Program-made: the position numbers and the translations under genes | Notes under the pieces: generated by a model | Database searches by the model: none | The model's input: only the letters and a program-made list of their open reading frames with translations | What the model was told of the DNA's origin: nothing | Shown: one piece after another, positions 1 to 8,891 of the stretch | How positions within the stretch are numbered: the stretch's first letter is position 1 | How the letters are laid out: every line of letters starts with the position of its first letter | Assembly: GCA_963787285.1 (NCBI GenBank) | Contig: CAWBCM010000009.1 | Coordinates: forward strand, 98,040-162,039 | Reading direction: 5' to 3' | Length of the DNA: 64,000 nucleotides | Source of the DNA: JAHEJN01 sp963787285 | GTDB taxonomy: Bacteria; Actinomycetota; Acidimicrobiia; Acidimicrobiales; JAHEJN01

Positions 1-355
1 CGGTCTCGGCGAGCGTGTGACCGGCGGGGGCCATGTCGACGTCGTGGAAGCAGTAGTACGGGCACGCCGAGCTTCTCGAAGAACTCGAAGGCGGCGTCCT
101 GTTTGGCGAACGCGGCCGCCATCGGATCGTCGGTCGGCTCCAACCAGGGCCGATCGAAGGTGCCTTCGCCGAAGATGTCGCTGCCGGGCCAGTTGAAGCT
201 GTGCCAATAGCAGACCGCGATGCGAAGATGATCTTCCATGCGCTTGCCCGCGACGAGGCGGTCGGGGTCATACACGCGATAGGCGAGCCCGCCATCGGTG
301 CGTCGGCGCCGGCGACGGCGACGGGCTCGGGTACGTCGGTGAAGAATTCGGTCAT
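1..355 (-). CDS. xylA: Xylose isomerase, N-terminal part (cut by window edge)
   Basis: Converts D-xylose to D-xylulose in the cytoplasm. The minus strand starts MTEFFTDVPEP at 355 and, after a frame change near 297, reads LAYRVYDPDR, then MEDHLRIAVCYWHSFNWPG, FGEGTF and DPMAAAFAK. After a second frame change near 58 it reads YYCFHDVDMAPAG, which holds the family's catalytic His/Asp (FHD) block. This matches roughly the first 110 residues of class I/II xylose isomerases (about 390 aa); the rest lies outside the window. The start is 4 bases past the stop of the upstream TIM-barrel gene, so it is the last visible gene of the minus-strand sugar/transport operon. The two frameshifts look like indel errors because the protein remains collinear with the family. 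Confidence in the family is high. Confidence 0.88.
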   Translation of the reverse strand, partial: MTEFFTDVPEPVAVAGADAPMAGSPIACMTPTASSRASAWKIIFASRSAIGTASTGPAATSSAKAPSIGPGWSRPTIRWRPRSPNRTPPSSSSRSSACPYYCFHDVDMAPAGHTLAET

Positions 356-359
356 GTCG

Positions 360-1610
360 TCAACTCCGGTAGGCCTGGCGTCCGACACCCTGGATCGGGA
401 TGCCCTGCGAGGCGAGCACCTCGTGCTGGAGGGCGTACATCGCCGCGGCCGCTCGGTCGATGTTGCGGGTGAAGTCGATCGAGCCCTGCAGGATCGGTGC
501 GCAGGAGATCCTTGTCCTGGATCCGCGCCGGCGCGTACTCGTGCTCGACGATCAACGGGGTCTTCGCGAAGTCGATGTCGAGCAGCTCCCGGGCGGCGAG
601 CTGGTGGTCGAGCCAGTCCACCGTGCGGTTCTGCAGGTAGGCGAGCGGATCGTGGCGGGCCGTGCCCGGCAGCTCGTGCTCGCACAGCACGGTCTGCTTC
701 TTCCAGGCGTTGCCGAGGTCGGCCGGGTTCGGCGAGATCTCGCCGTCGACGTGATCGCCCCGCAGAACGGTCTGGCCGCCGTACCCCCAACCGGAGACGC
801 CTTTGCGTGTCGATGACCTGGCCCTTGACGTGCATGCCGGCGATCAGGAACGGGTAGCCCTCGTCCTTCAGGTACTGGAAGATCGAACGGGTGTCCTGAC
901 CCATCAGGATCGAGTGCGACGGGTCGTAGTGGATGCGGAACTGGTCACCGACGCCGTGGCGCTCGCAGATCTGGTGCAGGGCGATCCAGGTTCCTGGCGT
1001 GTAGCCGATGTTGTTGTGGAAGTTGTCGCCCGCCGTCCAGCCGGGCATCGGACACTGCTCGACGCGGTACTGGAGGCCGCGGTCCTTGGCCGCCTGCAGG
1101 AGCGGGATGAAGCTGCGCTCGAACTCGATCGAGGTTCTGTTCCATCGACTTGGACTGATCACGGCCGACGAAGCCGCACACCGCCGGGAACGCCGAGCAG
1201 CACGGCGGCATCCATCGCCGCGATCATGAAGTCGTGCTTCTTCTGCCGGATGGCGGCGTCTTCGTGCAACATGTCGTCGAAGTACCCGACGTCGGCGATG
1301 CTCACGCCCGTTGCATCGCACGGCGTCGAGGACGCGCTTGGCTCGGACCTCGTCGAAGGGGTCACGGAGGTCGAGGGTGTTGGCCACCGGGTCGAGCATG
1401 GCCTCGGCCGGTATGTCGGCGAGGGCTGGGGTGCAGCGCGGTGGAGAGCTCGATGCTGTCGGCGCCCGAGATCGGCGGCGAACTGCAACCACTCCTCGAC
1501 CGCGAGGTCGGGGTCGGGGTCGCGGCGTTCTCGCGGGGTCAGCTCCTGGAGGGCGGCCGTGAGCACGCCGACGGGCATGTAGTGGGCTCGAAGGGCTTGG
1601 GATCGCTCAT
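360..1610 (-). CDS. Sugar phosphate isomerase/epimerase-like TIM-barrel protein
   Basis: Probable cytoplasmic sugar or polyol isomerase/epimerase of the xylose-isomerase-like TIM-barrel (AP endonuclease 2) superfamily, about 415 codons. It starts MSDPKPFEP at 1610. Readable blocks in order are MPVGVLTAALQELTPRE, GVSIADVGYFDDM, EFERSFIPLLQAAKDRGLQY, QFRIHYDPSHSILMGQD and PFLIAGMHVKGQVID. HYDPSH and the HVKG block look like metal-binding strand ends of this fold. The C-terminal part reads ELLDIDFAKTPLIVEHEYA and ends in QAYRS at 360. At least three frame changes (near 1560, 1200 and 790) break the frame. It sits 14 bases after an oxidoreductase and 4 bases before xylA, so it probably acts on the same sugar. 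The exact substrate cannot be read from the sequence. Confidence 0.8.
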
Positions 1611-1624
1611 CTCTGATCCTCCTG

Positions 1625-2819
1625 TCAGGTGGCGTCGATGGTGACGGGGGCGCGTTGCGCGCCGACTGGATGGCCGCATGAAGCACCCGTTGGGTCTTCG
1701 AGCGCGTCGGCGAAGTCGGGCATCGGAACGAGCGGGGTTCGCCGCCACCGATCATGGTGACGATGTCGGCGGCCTGGTTCACGAAGCCGTGTTCGTAGCC
1801 GAGCCCGTGGCTGTCGGGCCACCAGGCGTCGGCGTAGGGATGGCCGTCGCCGCCGCGGGTGACGTCGATGGTGGTCCACCCTGCCGTGCGGCCGTCGCTG
1901 CGGGCGTCGTAGTAGCCGAGCTCGTTCATGCGCTCGAAGTCGAATCGAAGGGCGCCGTGTTCACCGTGGATCTCGAACCGATTGGCGTTGTGGTAGCCGG
2001 TGGCCACGCCGCGTGGCCTCGAACGAAGCGATGACCGCCTCCGCTCAACCGGGCGAGGAACATGACGGCGTCGTCGACGGTGCTGGCCCCCATCGCTCCG
2101 GCCGTTGCCGCGCCACCGCCTTCGATCTCACCGCCGCCGGCACCCGCGATGATCTCCCGCTCGGTGATGAAGGTGTGTTCGATCGATCCCTCGACGGACG
2201 GTGATCTCTTCGCCGGTGACGAAACGCACTGCGTCGATGATGTGGGCGTTGAGGTCGCCGTGGGCGCCCGAGCCGGCGACATCGCCCTGGAAGCGCCAGA
2301 GCAGCGGCGTGTCGGGGCCTCCCCAGCTCTGCAGGTAACAGGCCCGAGCGTGGTAGATCCGGCCGATGGCACCCGACTTGACGATCTGGTGGGCCAGCGC
2401 GACGGCGGGCACGCGGCGGTAGTTGTACCAGACGAAGGTCTGCCCGCTCGCTTTGGCCGCGGCGTCGGCCATGGCCTGGGCGTCGGCCAGCGTGCCGGCC
2501 AGCGGCTTCTCGCACGCCACGTGCTTGCCGGCCTCGAGCGCCGCGATGGCCTGCTTCGGCGTGGACGTTGTTCGGCGTGCCGATGTCGACCAGGCCGATG
2601 TCGGGTGAGGTGACGGCGGCCCGCCAGTCGGTGCTGGCGTTGGCCCATCCCCACTGCTCGGCGAAGGCGTCGAGCTCGGTGGCGTTGCGGCCCACGACGG
2701 TGTGCATGACCGGTTGGGGGTCGAGGGTCGAAGAACTTGCCGACGTTGAGCCAGGCATTCGAATGGGCGCGACCCATGAACTTCGAGCCGATGAGGGCGA
2801 CGTTGAGGTGATCGGTCAC
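1625..2819 (-). CDS. Gfo/Idh/MocA family NAD(P)-dependent oxidoreductase
   Basis: Predicted NAD(P)-dependent sugar or polyol dehydrogenase, about 398 codons. The N-terminus MTDHLNVALIGSKFMGRAHS carries the Rossmann GxxxxG turn. Later blocks are DIGLVDIGTPNNVHAE, ACEKPLAGTLADAQ (the EKP motif whose Lys is catalytic in the family) and the C-terminal sheet domain with GAHGDLNAHIIDAVRFVTG, where D and H match the usual GxxxDxxxH catalytic pattern. It ends NAPPVTIDAT at 1625. Frame changes near 2730, 2575, 2190 and 2010 look like indels. The ABC transporter is directly upstream and the isomerase downstream. Scyllo-inositol, glucose-fructose or lactone chemistry are all possible. Confidence 0.87.
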
Positions 2820-2853
2820 GAGTCCGGTTTCCTTTCGAGCTCCCCGATGCCGG

Positions 2854-3563
2854 TCATGCGTCGACTCCGAGGTACTGGCGCTGGAGGGTCTGGTCGTTGG
2901 CCAGCAGCTCCGATGTGGTCTCGGTCTCGATTCGCCCGGAGACCATCACGAGTTGTCGCTGGCCATGGAGGTGGCCGCCCTCAGGTTCTGCTCGACGATG
3001 AGCACCGCCGTGCCCTCGGCGACCAGTTGGTGGATGGCCTCGATGAGCGTGTCGACGATGGTCGGTGCGAGGCCTTCCGACGGCTCGTCCATGAGCACGA
3101 GGCTGCCGTTCAACAGGAGGGCCCGGCCGACCGCCAGCATCTGCTGTTCGCCACCCGAGAGCTCGGCCCCACCGTTCTTGCGCCGTTCGGCCAACCGGGG
3201 AAAGAGCTCGTACACCGCTTCGGGTGTCCAGCGTTTGCCCCGGGTGCCCTTGGCCAACATCGCGAGGTGCTCGTCGACGGTGAGCGACGGAAACAGGCGG
3301 CGCCCCTGCGGAATGTAGGCGATGCCCTGCCGGGCCACCTGCTCGGGCGCACTGCCCTCGATGCGTTTTCCGGCGAAGGTGATCTGTCCACCGGAGGGCT
3401 TCAGCAGGCCCATGAGGGCCAGACAGAGCGTGGTCTTGCCCATACCGTTGCGACCGACGATGCACACGGCTTCACGACCCATCGAGAAGGTGATGCCGTC
3501 GAGGACGCGAGATGCGCCGTAGCCCGCGGAGAGGCCGTCGACCCGCAGCAGTTCGTCGGTCAT
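2854..3563 (-). CDS. livF: Liv-type ABC transporter ATPase, LivF
   Basis: Second ATPase of a branched-chain amino acid/amide/urea-type (HAAT) ABC importer, about 236 aa, on the inner face of the membrane. It shows Walker A GRNGMGKTTL (about residue 38), Q-loop region YIPQGRRLFPSLTV, signature ELSGGEQQMLAVGRA and Walker B SLVLMDEPSEGLAP. The short C-terminus ending RQYLGVDA without a regulatory extension is typical of LivF. ATG at 3563 overlaps the livG stop (3560-3562) as ATGA, indicating translational coupling. One frame change lies near 2950. Family members mainly carry amino acids, amides or urea; the sugar-metabolism genes downstream make the true ligand uncertain. Confidence 0.93.
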
Positions 3564-4346
3564 GACGTGCCTTCCTGACCGAGGTAGATGGCGTGAACGA
3601 GCGGGTTCCGTCGGATCTCGTCGGGCGTTCCCTTGGCGACGGTCTCGCCGTCGGCCATCACGACGACGCGATCGGCCACTTTCAACGCAACGTCCATGTC
3701 GTGCTCGATGAGATCATCGTGACGTCGGTGGGAAGGTTCTCGAGCAGCTCGATGAGTCGCTCTCGTTCGCCCCGTGACAGACCCGATGCCGGCTCGTCGA
3801 ACATGATGAGGTCGGGCTCGGTCACCAGCGCGATGCCGATCTCGAGCTGGCGTTGCTGACCGTGCGACAGGTCGCCGACCGTTTCCTCGAGCTGATCGGC
3901 CAACCAGACCCGTTTGGCCGCCTCGGCGGCGGTCTGACGCAGCTCGGCGTCGCGGCGGTTTCGCAGGAGCGCGAGATGTCGGCCTTGTTTGCCCGTCTGG
4001 GCCAGGTAGAGGTTGTCGCCGACGGTGAGTCCGGCGAACAACCGGGTCTTCTGATAGGTCCGCGCCACGCCCAGTTGCGGACGAAGCCGAGACGGAAGGG
4101 CCGTGCAGTCGACACCCTTGATCGAGAACCTTCCCTCCGGTGGGTGTGATGTCGCCGGCGACGACGTTGAAGAGGGTGGTCTTGCCGGCCCCGTTCGGGC
4201 CGAGCACCGCCAGCCGCTCGCCCTGAGTGACTTCGAGGTCGATGCCGCTCAGGGCGAGCAGACCTCCGAACGCCACGGCAACCGACTCGAGCCGCAGGAG
4301 GGGAATGCGGGTCTCGATCGTCGGTGTCGGTGGCGTCGGAGTTCAT
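3560..4346 (-). CDS. livG: Liv-type ABC transporter ATPase, LivG
   Basis: First ATPase of the HAAT importer, about 262 aa. The start chosen is MNSDATDTD at 4346, after which the frame shifts near 4315 into RLESVAVAFGGLLALSG. Walker A is GPNGAGKTTLFN, the Q-loop/helical region reads MARTYQKTRLFAGLTVGDNL, the signature is DLSHGQQRQLEIGIAL and Walker B is DLIMFDEPASGL. The end reads LIEHDMDVALKVADRVVVM (H-loop) and GTPDEIRRNP, a stretch very typical of LivG. Frame changes near 4315, 4120 and 3715. The stop overlaps the livF ATG, and the start is 21 bases after the binding-protein stop. High confidence in the family. Confidence 0.92.
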
Positions 4347-4367
4347 CGGCGGATTCCTGTTCGTCGA

Positions 4368-5927
4368 TCAGCGTTGGGGGACGCCGTCGACGACGGGGAT
4401 CTCGTTGCCCTGCCACGGCAGGTCCTTGGCCTCGCACGGCGTGTTGTCGCGCTCGGGCGGGTCGGTCTCGCTCGAGAAGGTCCCACCGAAGGTCTGGTCG
4501 ACCCCCGGCACGATGTAGACCGTCTTCTGGACGACCTCACCGCTGGCCTCGTCGAGCTCGAGCTGTGCGACGAAGGTGTCGACGATCGCCTGGCGGTTCT
4601 CGTCGAGGCTGACCGGTCCGTACGGCAGGTCGAGCTCGAGTCGAGGACAGAGCCGCGTTGAGCTCGGCATTGTTCTCGCCCAGCACGCCTCCGGTCTGCC
4701 TCGAGCGCGGTCACGAAGGCGGTGCCGGCGGCGTAGTAGCCGTAGGCGAAGCCGAAGCCCAACAGAGTCGACGGAGAGCCGGGTTCGCCGCCGGTCATGG
4801 CACCCGAGCTGAGGGTCTCCCATGCCGCATCGGCGCTGGCGAGGTACTCGGTCGATCTCCGGCGTGGAGATGTCGCCGGGCAGCGAGGCGAACCCGCCGA
4901 TGTAGGCACCGGCAATGTCGGTTCCCAGCGCCTCGGCGAGGGCCGGGCTGAAGAACAGGTTGCCGGCGTGCTGATCACCGGTGAGATCGCCCTTGGCGTT
5001 CAGGAACGCCTCGAGCGACGCATTGGTGCCGGTGCCGCCGATGACCCAGAAGTAGCCGTCGACCTCGTCGGGATCGGGCAACTGCTGCACGAACGACGAG
5101 TAGTCGGTGGTTCCGAGCGGTGGGAAGACCTGGCTGACGATCTCGCCGCCCGCGGCGCAGAAGTCGGCCACGAAGCCTGCCGCCGAGGTCCAGCCGAAGC
5201 CGTAGTCGTCGGCGATGACCGCCGCGGTCTCCCATCCACCTCGTTGTACAGGATGTCGCCGACGCCGGCGTTCCACTGAGCGCCGTCGCCGTTGAACCGG
5301 AAGAAGTTCGGAGCCTGCACGTGCAGGGTCGCGTCCTGCGCCCCGGAGATGCCGTTGATGAAGGTCACCTCGGGATGGTCGAGCGCGTAGTTGGCAATGG
5401 CGATGCCCTCGTCGCCCGACAGTGGCCCGAGCACGACGTTGGCGCCGTTCTGCTCGACCAGCGTGCGGATCTCCTGGATTGCCGTGTCGGGGGTGTCGTC
5501 GCCGCAGCCGATCCCCACGAGCTCGATCGGGGTTCCGGCGACTTCGGCGCCGGAGAAACCGTCGAGGGCGGTGGTCGGCGAGTTCGACGTGGCGCCGGCC
5601 TGGTTGATCATCGCCAGCGTTGCACCGGCGACGACGTCTTCGTGGAAGCCGCCGAAGGCGCCTTCGCATTCGCCCATGATTCCGAGCTGGATCGAATCGC
5701 CGCCTTCGTCCATGGCCGGTTCCTCGGCTGCGGGTTCCTCGGCTGCGCGGTTCCTCGGCTGCGGGTTCCTCGGCCGCGGGTTCCTCGGCTGCGGGTTCCT
5801 CGGCCGCCGGTTCCTCGGCTGCGGTTCCGCCGTCGTCACTGTCGCTGCCGCAGGCGGCGGTGATCAGCGCAAAGGTGAAGAGGATGCCGAGCAGGCTCAG
5901 CAGTCTCCGCTTCTTGTTTGGATTCAT
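4368..5927 (-). CDS. ABC transporter substrate-binding lipoprotein (HAAT/Liv type)
   Basis: Periplasm-side ligand-binding lipoprotein, about 515 residues. The start MNPNKKRRLLSLLG at 5927 has a GGAGGG ribosome-binding site 9 bases upstream. The signal peptide ends in a lipobox (LITAACGS), followed by an acidic linker of repeated AAEEP units (5716-5828). The periplasmic-binding fold includes IQLGIMGECEGAFGGFHED, IGCGDDTPDTAIQEIRTLVE, PLSGDEGIAIANYA, AVIADDYGFGWTSAAGFV and DYSSFVQQL, which are type I Leu/Ile/Val-binding features. The C-terminal tail ends GNEIPVVDGVPQR. Frame changes near 5747 (inside the repeat), 5237, 4850 and 4660. It lies between livM and livG, so it supplies ligand to this importer. 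The ligand is not identifiable. Confidence 0.88.
   Translation of the reverse strand: MNPNKKRRLLSLLGILFTFALITAACGSDSDDGGTAAEEPAAEEPAAEEPAAEEPAAEEPRSRGTRSRGTGHGRRRRFDPARNHGRMRRRLRRLPRRRRRRCNAGDDQPGRRHVELADHRPRRFLRRRSRRNPDRARGDRLRRRHPRHGNPGDPHAGRAERRQRRARATVGRRGHRHCQLRARPSRGDLHQRHLRGAGRDPARAGSELLPVQRRRRSVERRRRRHPVQRGGWETAAVIADDYGFGWTSAAGFVADFCAAGGEIVSQVFPPLGTTDYSSFVQQLPDPDEVDGYFWVIGGTGTNASLEAFLNAKGDLTGDQHAGNLFFSPALAEALGTDIAGAYIGGFASLPGDISTPEIDRVPRQRRCGMGDPQLGCHDRRRTRLSVDSVGLRLRLRLLRRRHRLRDRARGRPEACWARTMPSSTRLCPRLELDLPYGPVSLDENRQAIVDTFVAQLELDEASGEVVQKTVYIVPGVDQTFGGTFSSETDPPERDNTPCEAKDLPWQGNEIPVVDGVPQR
5716..5828 (-). repeat. 15-bp tandem repeat encoding an AAEEP linker
   Basis: About seven consecutive copies of a 15-base unit (coding strand GCAGCCGAGGAACCC-like) encode Ala-Ala-Glu-Glu-Pro just after the lipidated Cys of the binding protein. 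One copy, near 5742-5757, carries one extra base and breaks the frame. The array probably forms a flexible acidic tether between the lipid anchor and the binding domain. Copy number is likely variable between strains. Confidence 0.85.
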
Positions 5928-5992
5928 GGGATCGATTCCCTCCGTTGGTTGTTGGTGTCGACCACGAATGGTCGTTTGCTGTGTGGTGCCCA

Positions 5993-7057
5993 TCAGGACC
6001 CACTCGCCTGTAGCGAGGTCTCGTCGGTGGAGACCGCATGGTCAGAACCACGTCCGATGACCCGTCGAAGCGTGTCGCGCAATCGCTGGATGATCCCGGC
6101 CAGGCCGTCGGGGGAGAGCAACATGATGACGAGCAGCATCAGCCCGATCACCGTGTTGAAGCGCTCCTGGGCGAGGATCCGGTCCTCGACCACGCCGCCG
6201 ATGCCTCCGAGCAGCGGTATGTCGCGGATGTAGATGTTGGCCCCGACGAACACGAAGGCCCCGAGCCAGGCGCCCTCGAGGTGGGCGACGCCACCGATGA
6301 CCGCGATGATCAACAGGTCGAGCGTCGGCCCGATGTTGATCGACGTCGGGTCGATCTGGCCGTTCCACCAGATGTTGAGGATCCCGGCGAGACCGGCGAC
6401 GAACCCGGCGAGCGTGAAGGCCAGCGTGCGGTGGAGCTGCACGTTGAAGCCCAGCGACGCCATGCGGATGGGGTCGTCGCGCACACCCTGGAGCGCCAGG
6501 CCGAACGGGGTCTTGGCGATGGCCCGGAAGCCCGCATAGGCGAGGACCGACAGCACCAGACCCGCGTAGTAGAGCCGCTTGGGGTGGTCGAGGAAGAATC
6601 CCGGTGCGTCGATTCCGGTCATGCCGCCGAAACCCGAGAAGGTGGTGACCTGGCCGAAGAAGTAGAAGCCGATCACCGCATAGGTGAGGGTGAGCATCAG
6701 GAAGTAGATGCCGCTCGACCGGGCCGACATTGCCCCGAAGGCCAACGCGAGCAGCGTGACCACGACGAGCGCGATGACCACGGCCAGCCACGGGTTCCAC
6801 CCGAGCTTGAGGCCCCGGCCGCTGTCGGCCACGACGTTGCCGACGGCGAAGCCGGCGACGCCGAACATGAGCCATTGCGCAAGGGAGACCATGCCGCCGT
6901 AGGCCGACAAGAAGACGAGCGTCGAGGCGGCGAGCCCGAGCATGAGGGCTCGCGTCATCACGAAGTCGACGAAGAAGTCGGTGCCGTAGAGCGGCAGCAG
7001 CACCAACAATGCGACGACGACGATCACCGCGGTCGTGCGAGACGAGGGCCGCGTCAT
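5993..7057 (-). CDS. livM: Liv-type ABC transporter permease, LivM
   Basis: Integral membrane permease of the HAAT importer, 354 aa, intact. It starts MTRPSSRTTAVIVVVALLV at 7057 and contains about ten hydrophobic segments. The conserved cytoplasmic coupling region appears as FRAIAKTPFGLALQGVRDDP followed by RMASLGFNV and AFTLAGFVAGLAGIL, the classic LivM EAA-like loop (R-x-x-P-x-R-x-x-x-x-G). The ATG overlaps the livH stop at 7054-7057 as ATGA. A 65-base gap separates its stop from the start of the binding-protein gene. Confidence 0.94.
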   Translation of the reverse strand: MTRPSSRTTAVIVVVALLVLLPLYGTDFFVDFVMTRALMLGLAASTLVFLSAYGGMVSLAQWLMFGVAGFAVGNVVADSGRGLKLGWNPWLAVVIALVVVTLLALAFGAMSARSSGIYFLMLTLTYAVIGFYFFGQVTTFSGFGGMTGIDAPGFFLDHPKRLYYAGLVLSVLAYAGFRAIAKTPFGLALQGVRDDPIRMASLGFNVQLHRTLAFTLAGFVAGLAGILNIWWNGQIDPTSINIGPTLDLLIIAVIGGVAHLEGAWLGAFVFVGANIYIRDIPLLGGIGGVVEDRILAQERFNTVIGLMLLVIMLLSPDGLAGIIQRLRDTLRRVIGRGSDHAVSTDETSLQASGS

Positions 7058-8168
7058 TCGACTCTCCCGAAGAGTCCGTTGGGCCGCACCGCCAGGACCA
7101 CCGCCAGGACCACGAGGGTGAAGATGATCGAGTAGAACGTGTAGTCGGCGGGGAGATACGCCGGCGAGAAGGCCGTGACCATGCCGTAGAGCAACGATCC
7201 GGCCACGGCGCCCTTCACCGAACCGAGCCCACCGATGATCACGACGATCAGCGAGTTGAGCAGCCACTGGCCGTCGGTTCCCGGTGCTACACCGGCGAAG
7301 GAGGCTCCCATCACGCCGCCCATCCCGGCCAGGAACGAACCGACGAAGAACGTGACGCCGAACACGGCCGCCACGTTGATGCCCAGCGCACGAACCATGT
7401 CCTGGTCGTCGACGCCGGCTCGAATGACCATGCCCATTCGGGTGCGGTTGAGCCAGATCCACAACGCGATGCCCACCACCAGAGAGATCGCCAGCATGAA
7501 GAGCCGGCTCGATGCGTAGCGCTGACCCATGATCTCGAAGAAGTGCACGACGTCACCGGGCCACACCATCTTCTTGGCCAGCCCGCCGTACTCGAACAGC
7601 ATCTGATCGGCGACGATGACCGTGATCGCGATCGTGATGATGGCCTGCCGCAGGTCCTGGCCCTGGTTCCACCGCAGGAACAGCTGCTGGAGGATCACGC
7701 CGAGAACGCGCGACCAGCGCCCGCGGCGATGAGCATCGGCAGGATCCACTGGAGCAGCGATACGTCACTCGGACTCGATGTTGCGGGTCTTGCCGACCAT
7801 TCGTCTGCTGGATGTCGATGGCGAGGTAGGCGGCGAGCAGGAAGAACGCACCGTGCGCCATGTTGACGGTGCGCATGAGCCCGAAGATCAGGGTGAAGCC
7901 CGACGCAACGACGAACAGCAGGCCGGCGAAGGTGAGGCCGTCGAGCACCGTGACGATGAACTCGCCCGGTTCGCTGATGGCCGGACCGGCCGACGTGTGT
8001 GCGGTCCACGACCGGTCGGCGATGAACAGCACCCAGAGCAGGGCGAACGCGACGAGCAGCGCCGATGAACGCGATCGGGATCTTGCGCAGCCGCTCGATC
8101 TGACGCGGCGTCAGACTGAGTGCGCCGAAGCGAATCTGCGCGGCGTCGTGCTGTTGCGTACTGGTCAC
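7054..8168 (-). CDS. livH: Liv-type ABC transporter permease, LivH
   Basis: Partner permease, about 371 codons, a little longer than usual LivH (about 290-310) because of an N-terminal extension VTSTQQHDAAQIRFGALSL. The GTG at 8168 is chosen since no in-frame ATG precedes it; a run of G lies about 10 bases upstream. Conserved blocks are LTFAGLLFVVASGFTLIFGL, VNMAHGAFFLLAAYLA (the NxAHG motif), RTRMGMVIRAGVDDQDMVRA, GINVAAVFGVTFFVGSFLAG and IVVIIGGLGSVKGAVAGSLL. Frame changes near 8070, 7790 and 7710. First gene of the transporter operon, about 100 bases after the response-regulator stop. Confidence 0.92.
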
Positions 8169-8234
8169 TTCGTGTTTGCCCCCATGCCAACGTAATGAAC
8201 GAGCCCGTTCCCGGCCAGAGCCAGGAGACGCACT

Positions 8235-8246
8235 CGTGCTAGCACG
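8235..8246. promoter_or_regulatory. Perfect 12-bp palindrome upstream of livH
   Basis: CGTGCTAGCACG is a perfect 12-base dyad in the 98-base gap between the response-regulator stop (8267) and the livH start (8168). Its place ahead of the transporter operon and after the two-component genes makes it a candidate operator, possibly for the NarL-type regulator. This is inference from position and symmetry only. Confidence 0.4.
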
Positions 8247-8266
8247 TTGGAGGGGGCGCGAACGAA

Positions 8267-8891
8267 CTAGTCGGCGGCTCGCAGGATCACCGAAGCGGCC
8301 TCGGTGCGGGTGCGCACGTGCAGCTTCATGAGGATGCTGCTCACGTGGTTCTTCACCGTGAAAACGCTGAGGTCGAGTTGCGTCGGCGATGTCGGCGTTG
8401 GTCGAGCCCACGCGCCAGCAGTCGGGCGATTTCGCTCCTCGCGTGCGGTGAGCGAAGAAGTGCTCGGCCCCTGGCGTTCATCGACGAGCGAGCGAGTCAC
8501 CTCGGGCGAGAAGGTGCTCTGGCCCACCGCCGCGCTGCGCACGGCGCGGGCGAGCGAGGGAGCGTCGACCGACTTGATCAGATAGCCGTTGGCGCCGGCG
8601 TCGATGACCTCCCTCACGCGACTCGACTCGGAGAACGACGAGAGGGCGACGATTCCGAGATCGGGATCTCCACTGCGGAGCCGGCGGATGATCTCGGCTC
8701 CGCCCATTCCGGGCATCACGAGATCCATCACCACGACGTCGGGTCGGAGTCGCGCCGACCACCTGGATGGCGGCCTCGCCGTTGGCGGCCTCCCCGACCA
8801 CGTCGATGTCGTCGAAGGAGGAGAGACACGCGCTCACCCCTTCGCGCAGCAGGTCGTGATCGTCGACGACCACCACCGAGATGGTGCTCAA
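8267..8891 (-). CDS. NarL/FixJ-type response regulator
   Basis: Two-domain response regulator, about 207 aa. The receiver starts LSTISVVVVDDHDLLREG with the acidic DD pair. The phospho-acceptor Asp is in VVMDLVMPGMGG and the conserved Lys in GYLIKSVD. The C-terminal LuxR-type HTH reads LTAREE, then GSTNADIADAT, then TQLDLSVFTVKNHVSSILMKL, the recognition helix. The start is taken as TTG at 8891 because it overlaps the kinase stop (TTGA at 8888-8891); a downstream GTG is possible. One frame change lies near 8745, with a compensating pair near 8435 and 8380. It pairs with the kinase directly upstream and probably controls the transporter operon that follows. Confidence 0.9.

Noticed and set aside
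5716..5828. CRISPR-like array
   Set aside because: Units are contiguous 15-mers with no spacers and encode AAEEP in frame.
8169..8190. Short leader peptide MGANTK ending at the livH GTG
   Set aside because: Seven codons overlapping the start by chance; no attenuator-type structure or biased codons.
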